64,000 bases of DNA from BS750m-G69 sp964441235 (GTDB lineage: Bacteria; Fidelibacterota; UBA2242), in the NCBI GenBank assembly GCA_964441235.1, contig CAYTUQ010000013.1, forward strand, positions 1 to 64,000, given 5' to 3'. The notes under the pieces were generated by a model. The model searched no databases. It was given only the letters and a program-made list of their open reading frames with translations, and was not told where the DNA came from. Positions 60,819-64,000 of this stretch are shown piece by piece (within the stretch, counting starts at the first letter, position 1; each line of letters begins with the position of its first letter). The translations under genes and the position numbers were made by a program.

Positions 60819-61811
60819 TCAATCACTAGCCGAACTTTTATCTGGCAGCTTTTCCCACATCCTAGCTTTGATAATAATAAAAACTGCAATTAATGCTTCT
60901 AAGATCATATTAGCATGAGTAACTGGCAGAATTACAAATGCTACATTAGCTGAAGCATGTAATATTATGGCCGGTAATATGCTACTATTCGTTTTATTGT
61001 ATAACCAGGTGAAAATAAATCTCGCGAAAAATGTACCTATCAGAGAACGAATAAATGAACCTAATTCTGGATTCCAGTACCCGGAAATTTGCATTGGCAT
61101 ATGCCATAATATCCAGAAGAACCATAGTATTATACTAGCTATAAATGGATTATATCGGCGTTGAAGTCTGGGTAACGCAAAACCTGTCCAACCAGTTTCT
61201 TCGTTCAGACCACCTGTAAAGACAAAACCATATAAAAAGGATACAGCTATTAATCCAATTAATTGTAATAATCCTTGAACATGATCCGGCTCTGTGATGG
61301 TCTCTAGGCCAAGTAGATTGCTTATTGGAATACTAACTAGTTTAATAACAGGTGCAAATAAAAGAGCGAATAAATACCACCATACGGAACCTTTGGGTTT
61401 AAGAAGAGAAGAAAGGCTTTTTCTCACTTCCGGAAATTTCGAAAATACTGAAGCCAAAACGAAAGCAGGGAGTAATCCCACAACAGCGTAGAATACGATT
61501 GCCAAAGGCGATTCAATTTCCGAATTAGTTTTGACATTAAATGTAAATATCACTGTCGCAATAATCCAGGTAATCAGAAATGTGACGTATTTTCTTGTAC
61601 GGTTATTTTCACTTGGAATAGGGTTGACAATTCGTGAAATGATAATATTAACAAAAGCCGGAGCAAAAATACCAAGAAGTACGAGAATACCATATGCCTG
61701 TTCATCACCAGTTAAGATATAAGGTAAAATCAATAACCATGTTATTATGTAGGTCAGAGTGAAGAATGAACTAATTTGATATTTTTTTATCAATTCTTTT
61801 AACTTATTCAT
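60819..61811 (-). CDS. Cassette 6: CPBP-family intramembrane protease
   Basis: A 330-aa protein with about eight hydrophobic segments and the CPBP/Abi motifs NEETGWTGFALPRLQ (EExxR-type), WFFWILWHMP and ILHASANV. The family includes CAAX prenyl proteases and bacterial immunity and bacteriocin-processing proteins. A self-immunity role is possible for a lone cassette gene, but the target is unknown. Confidence 0.85.
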   Translation of the reverse strand: MNKLKELIKKYQISSFFTLTYIITWLLILPYILTGDEQAYGILVLLGIFAPAFVNIIISRIVNPIPSENNRTRKYVTFLITWIIATVIFTFNVKTNSEIESPLAIVFYAVVGLLPAFVLASVFSKFPEVRKSLSSLLKPKGSVWWYLFALLFAPVIKLVSIPISNLLGLETITEPDHVQGLLQLIGLIAVSFLYGFVFTGGLNEETGWTGFALPRLQRRYNPFIASIILWFFWILWHMPMQISGYWNPELGSFIRSLIGTFFARFIFTWLYNKTNSSILPAIILHASANVAFVILPVTHANMILEALIAVFIIIKARMWEKLPDKSSASD

Positions 61812-61834
61812 TATTTACTCCATTTCTATTACCT

Positions 61835-61965
61835 GCCTAACGTGAAAATAAGCTGCTGGAACATACGGCGCACTGTATTTCAATATTTTTAAAAAACGTA
61901 TGGCGAGTACTAAAAAATCAAATTCGACAATCGCTGTTCCAGTCAGGTTGATTTTTTTGTTATAC
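61835..61965 (-). repeat. attC site 7
   Basis: R' GCCTAAC at 61835-61841 and R'' GTTATAC at 61959-61965. Arms AGCTGCTGGAACA and TGTTCCAGTCAGGTT pair with an extra T on the right. R'' differs at one base from R' of attC 8 (TTATAAC). Closely similar to attC 9. 131 bp. Confidence 0.88.
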
Positions 61966-62020
61966 GCTACTTTAGAATTATCTTAGAATAAATAATCACC
62001 TGTATTCTTAGAAAAAACTA

Positions 62021-62866
62021 TTATTTGAATTCAGATAGAATACGCTCAAGTAATTGATTAAATCTTTCCGGATCTGCTGTTTGCATTTCGTGTCCGGCGC
62101 TCTCCATGATGATGACATCAAAAGAAGAAGCATACCGACGCGCAGCTTCTACGTTTGTGGGAATTGCATCCGCGTTGATGCACCGTATGGGCACCTTCAC
62201 TTCTTTTAGGGCTGGGATCAAGTCGTTGCTATTGTAATGGTAGCAACGTTCCAACGAAGCTATGCCTATCTCAGGTGAGAACGAGGCGATTTGTTCGATG
62301 GATTTTTGGATTTGAGAGGAATCCTTCAGCATCATTCTCGCCCCCTGGGCATAGGTTTCCACAAAGTCGTACCTGAAAGGAGCGAGGATGTCGTCGATTT
62401 GATCTTGCGTGAACTTCTCTTCGACGTCGTGAAATGCATCTACGGCTATGATACCGACAATACGATCGGGCAAACGTCTTGCGGTCTCGATGGCCACTGG
62501 TGCTCCGAGCGAGTGACCGATAAGAACGATCTGTTTTGGATCCAGCTTCTCAATAACAGCCATGACATCGTGACTAAAGGCAAGAATCGACCAATCTTTG
62601 CGGTTCCCTATTGATTCGCCATGGCCTGCTAAGTCCAATCGTATCACTTCATGTTTTTCTGAAAAATAATCTATCTGACCATCCCAGTCATTTCTATTAC
62701 GGCTCCAACCGTGCACAAACATAAGAGCTGGATCTCCCTTGCCTTTAACATCATAATAGATCGGAACATTCCCTGTAGAAATAACAAAATTATCCTGTTT
62801 TTTCAAACAGCTAATAAAAATGAATGGGATTATCATTATTATTCCAAATTGTTGTAGTGTTGTCAT
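62021..62866 (-). CDS. Cassette 7: alpha/beta-hydrolase lipoprotein
   Basis: A 281-aa protein with a signal peptide and lipobox (IIPFIFISC), then HGWSRNRNDW (oxyanion hole), GHSLGAPVAIE (nucleophile Ser), a DAFHDVEE region and SAGHEMQ (catalytic His). It is an intact hydrolase fold of unknown substrate, probably attached to the outer or inner membrane. An AGGAGG site precedes the ATG. Confidence 0.88.
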   Translation of the reverse strand: MTTLQQFGIIMIIPFIFISCLKKQDNFVISTGNVPIYYDVKGKGDPALMFVHGWSRNRNDWDGQIDYFSEKHEVIRLDLAGHGESIGNRKDWSILAFSHDVMAVIEKLDPKQIVLIGHSLGAPVAIETARRLPDRIVGIIAVDAFHDVEEKFTQDQIDDILAPFRYDFVETYAQGARMMLKDSSQIQKSIEQIASFSPEIGIASLERCYHYNSNDLIPALKEVKVPIRCINADAIPTNVEAARRYASSFDVIIMESAGHEMQTADPERFNQLLERILSEFK

Positions 62867-62893
62867 ATTTTATCCTCCTCTTTTTTATATGGC

Positions 62894-63027
62894 TTATAAC
62901 GACCTGCATCAGTTGCCGAAACCATGCGTCTCACTGGGCTTTCAGATTTCAAATTAACTTCCTGCGGGCATCTAGCTAAGCGGATTTGCACAGGGCTGTT
63001 TCGGTCAACTGAATGCGCATGTTAGCT
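62894..63027 (-). repeat. attC site 8
   Basis: R' TTATAAC at 62894-62900 and R'' GTTAGCT at 63021-63027. Arms CATCAGTTGCCGAAAC and GTTTCGGTCAACTGAATG pair with an extra T on the right. R'' matches R' of attC 9 (AGCTAAC). 134 bp. Confidence 0.9.
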
Positions 63028-63093
63028 GGCTTAGTGAAAATAAAGAAGTATTAATGTTAATAAATTAGATTTGTTCTGGTCATTTTCATTTTA

Positions 63094-63708
63094 TTAATAT
63101 TCTTCTGCTCTATAATATACTCCACTCTTGAGGGGGTAATGATCAGGCGAACAGTTTTTAAATTTAAATGGAACCGTTTGACAATTGGTCTGGGGGCAAT
63201 CTTTTGTAACATCGAAATGTAAGTGATAATGACCGGGTGAACCCGAACTACCGCTAAATCCAAGGGTATCTCCCGTTTCAACCTCTTGTCCAACCTCAAC
63301 TAAAGCACCATTATGTGTTAAATGGGCATATCTAGCATATGTGCTATCTTCATGTTGGATTATAACTACATTTGCTTTTTCTGTTCCTAGATCTTTATTA
63401 TAGAAATTTTCTTGAAAAAAAATAACTCTTCCCTTTCGAGCAGCAGTAATAATCGACTCTTTGGGCATATCAAAATCAACTGAATAGTAAAAAACACCTT
63501 GATGTGAGATATTCCCTCCAAAACTCTGGGAGCATAGATAGTTCTTTCCTATGGGATAAGGAAGAACATATTTGGCGTCAGATACTTTTGTATTGCTAGT
63601 GTTGATACCTTTTCCACAACTAAATATAACTATAAAAATAATCAATAATAAAATCAATACTTTTAATAGTTTAAAAATATTAGACTTACTTGTTAATAAG
63701 AAAATCAT
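63094..63708 (-). CDS. Cassette 8: M23-family metallopeptidase lipoprotein
   Basis: A 204-aa protein with a signal peptide and lipobox (IIFIVIFSCGKG). The LytM/M23 core has SHQGVFYYSVDFDMPKES (first Zn ligands His and Asp), GRVIFFQENF and GHYHLHFDV (HxH). M23 enzymes cut glycine or peptide cross-links in the wall. It ends with an unusual C-terminal tail (TVPFKFKNCSPDHYPLKSGV). It is a typical cassette: one gene, one attC. Confidence 0.88.
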   Translation of the reverse strand: MIFLLTSKSNIFKLLKVLILLLIIFIVIFSCGKGINTSNTKVSDAKYVLPYPIGKNYLCSQSFGGNISHQGVFYYSVDFDMPKESIITAARKGRVIFFQENFYNKDLGTEKANVVIIQHEDSTYARYAHLTHNGALVEVGQEVETGDTLGFSGSSGSPGHYHLHFDVTKDCPQTNCQTVPFKFKNCSPDHYPLKSGVYYRAEEY

Positions 63709-63881
63709 AGCTTTTCTCCTAAATATTTATTAAGTACATAGCTAATTTTAACTTGCTTCAATTATTTGGGTTGTCATCCAATTTTTTTCTGCCTTTCCTT
63801 ATATCCGTTGAAATTATAAAATATTATCTTTTTGCACTTTGATTTCAATTTTTCTAATTTATCTGTTCAATTAATACTACC

Positions 63882-64000
63882 AGCTAACGGCAAAAATAAC
63901 CTGGTGGAACATAAGGTGCACAGTACTTTGGTATTTAAAAATATGTTTTGCGTAGCTCCGCTCGTTCGGATTTGCACATCGCTGTTCCAGTCAGGTTGAT
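63882..64000 (-). repeat. attC site 9 (cut by window end)
   Basis: R' AGCTAAC at 63882-63888, left arm AACCTGGTGGAACA, right arm TGTTCCAGTCAGGTT with an extra base, almost identical to attC 7. R'' lies beyond 64,000. 63709-63881 holds no gene; it is the short upstream region of cassette 8. Confidence 0.88.

Larger units (their letters stand above)
51295..64000 (-). mobile_element. Chromosomal integron gene-cassette array (partial)
   Basis: Nine minus-strand transcription units separated by attC sites, most 131-136 bp. In the right half of each, L'' has an extra T on the + strand (extra A on the minus strand), giving the attC orientation; it agrees with gene direction. The 7-mer R'' of each attC is the exact inverse of the R' of its upstream neighbour in seven of eight cases, showing that each cassette was inserted as a circle. 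The proximal end, attI and intI should lie beyond 64,000. The distal end is the degenerate site at 51295-51381. Confidence 0.88.

Overview
The window is AT-rich DNA from a Gram-negative (diderm) bacterium. LptE, a TonB-dependent receptor with a carboxypeptidase-like N-terminal domain, remnants of PorV-type barrels, a CsgG/LpoB-like protein with a PEGA domain, and many starts without a Shine-Dalgarno sequence all point to the FCB group (Bacteroidota, Chlorobiota, Marinimicrobia, Calditrichota relatives). A Marinimicrobia- or Calditrichota-like lineage is my best guess. No rRNA or tRNA gene was seen to fix this.

1-5.7 kb: a CsgG-like gene broken by an in-frame TGA, a 258-bp MITE-like element, an MFS transporter coupled to rlmN, and spmA-spmB. 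6.1-11.3 kb: a diaminopimelate/peptidoglycan cluster (ddh, an asd fragment, lysC, murB, murA). 11.3-12.2 kb: decaying remnants of a PorV-like and an SGNH-hydrolase gene. 12.3-16.2 kb: a four-gene envelope-lipid operon (GNAT, CDP-alcohol phosphotransferase, SDR, PAP2-like), convergent with two tandem CorC/HlyC-type genes. 19.2-22 kb: a cysQ-like gene, then a toxin-antitoxin pair with a nonsense-mutated toxin inserted between two copies of a direct repeat.

22-25 kb: a split, cobalamin-binding-domain-free MetH-like pair. 25.4-29 kb: an HNH-like protein, a secreted ankyrin protein and a DUF3800-HigA fusion behind a 22-bp palindrome. 29.2-29.8 kb: two orphan EutN/CcmL vertex proteins. 30-46.6 kb: mostly housekeeping genes on the + strand (uvrB, a four-helix-bundle gene in CTAAAGTG repeats, purD, a sigma-54 activator, lptE, asnS, a LOG-like gene, acylphosphatase, nadE, comEC, rsmI, a DUF362 ferredoxin). 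47.1-50.1 kb: a TonB-dependent receptor with its TetR regulator. 50.3-51 kb: a dead IS91-type transposase carrying a small palindromic insertion.

51.3-64 kb is a chromosomal integron gene-cassette array, with every gene on the minus strand. I find eight attC sites plus a degenerate terminal one. Each cassette's inner 7-mer (R'') is the reverse complement of the 7-mer at its own start, the expected footprint of IntI recombination; seven of eight pairs are perfect. Cassettes carry a membrane protein, a restriction-modification pair, a Phd/ParE-type toxin-antitoxin pair, a 4.8-kb three-gene unit led by a TPR-SIR2 protein, a second membrane protein, a CPBP protease, a lipoprotein hydrolase and an M23 peptidase. 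The orientation puts attI and intI beyond position 64,000.

The window is also rich in non-autonomous palindromic elements: at least four MITE-like families, one nested insertion, and dispersed CCTTTGGG and CTAAAGTG repeats.
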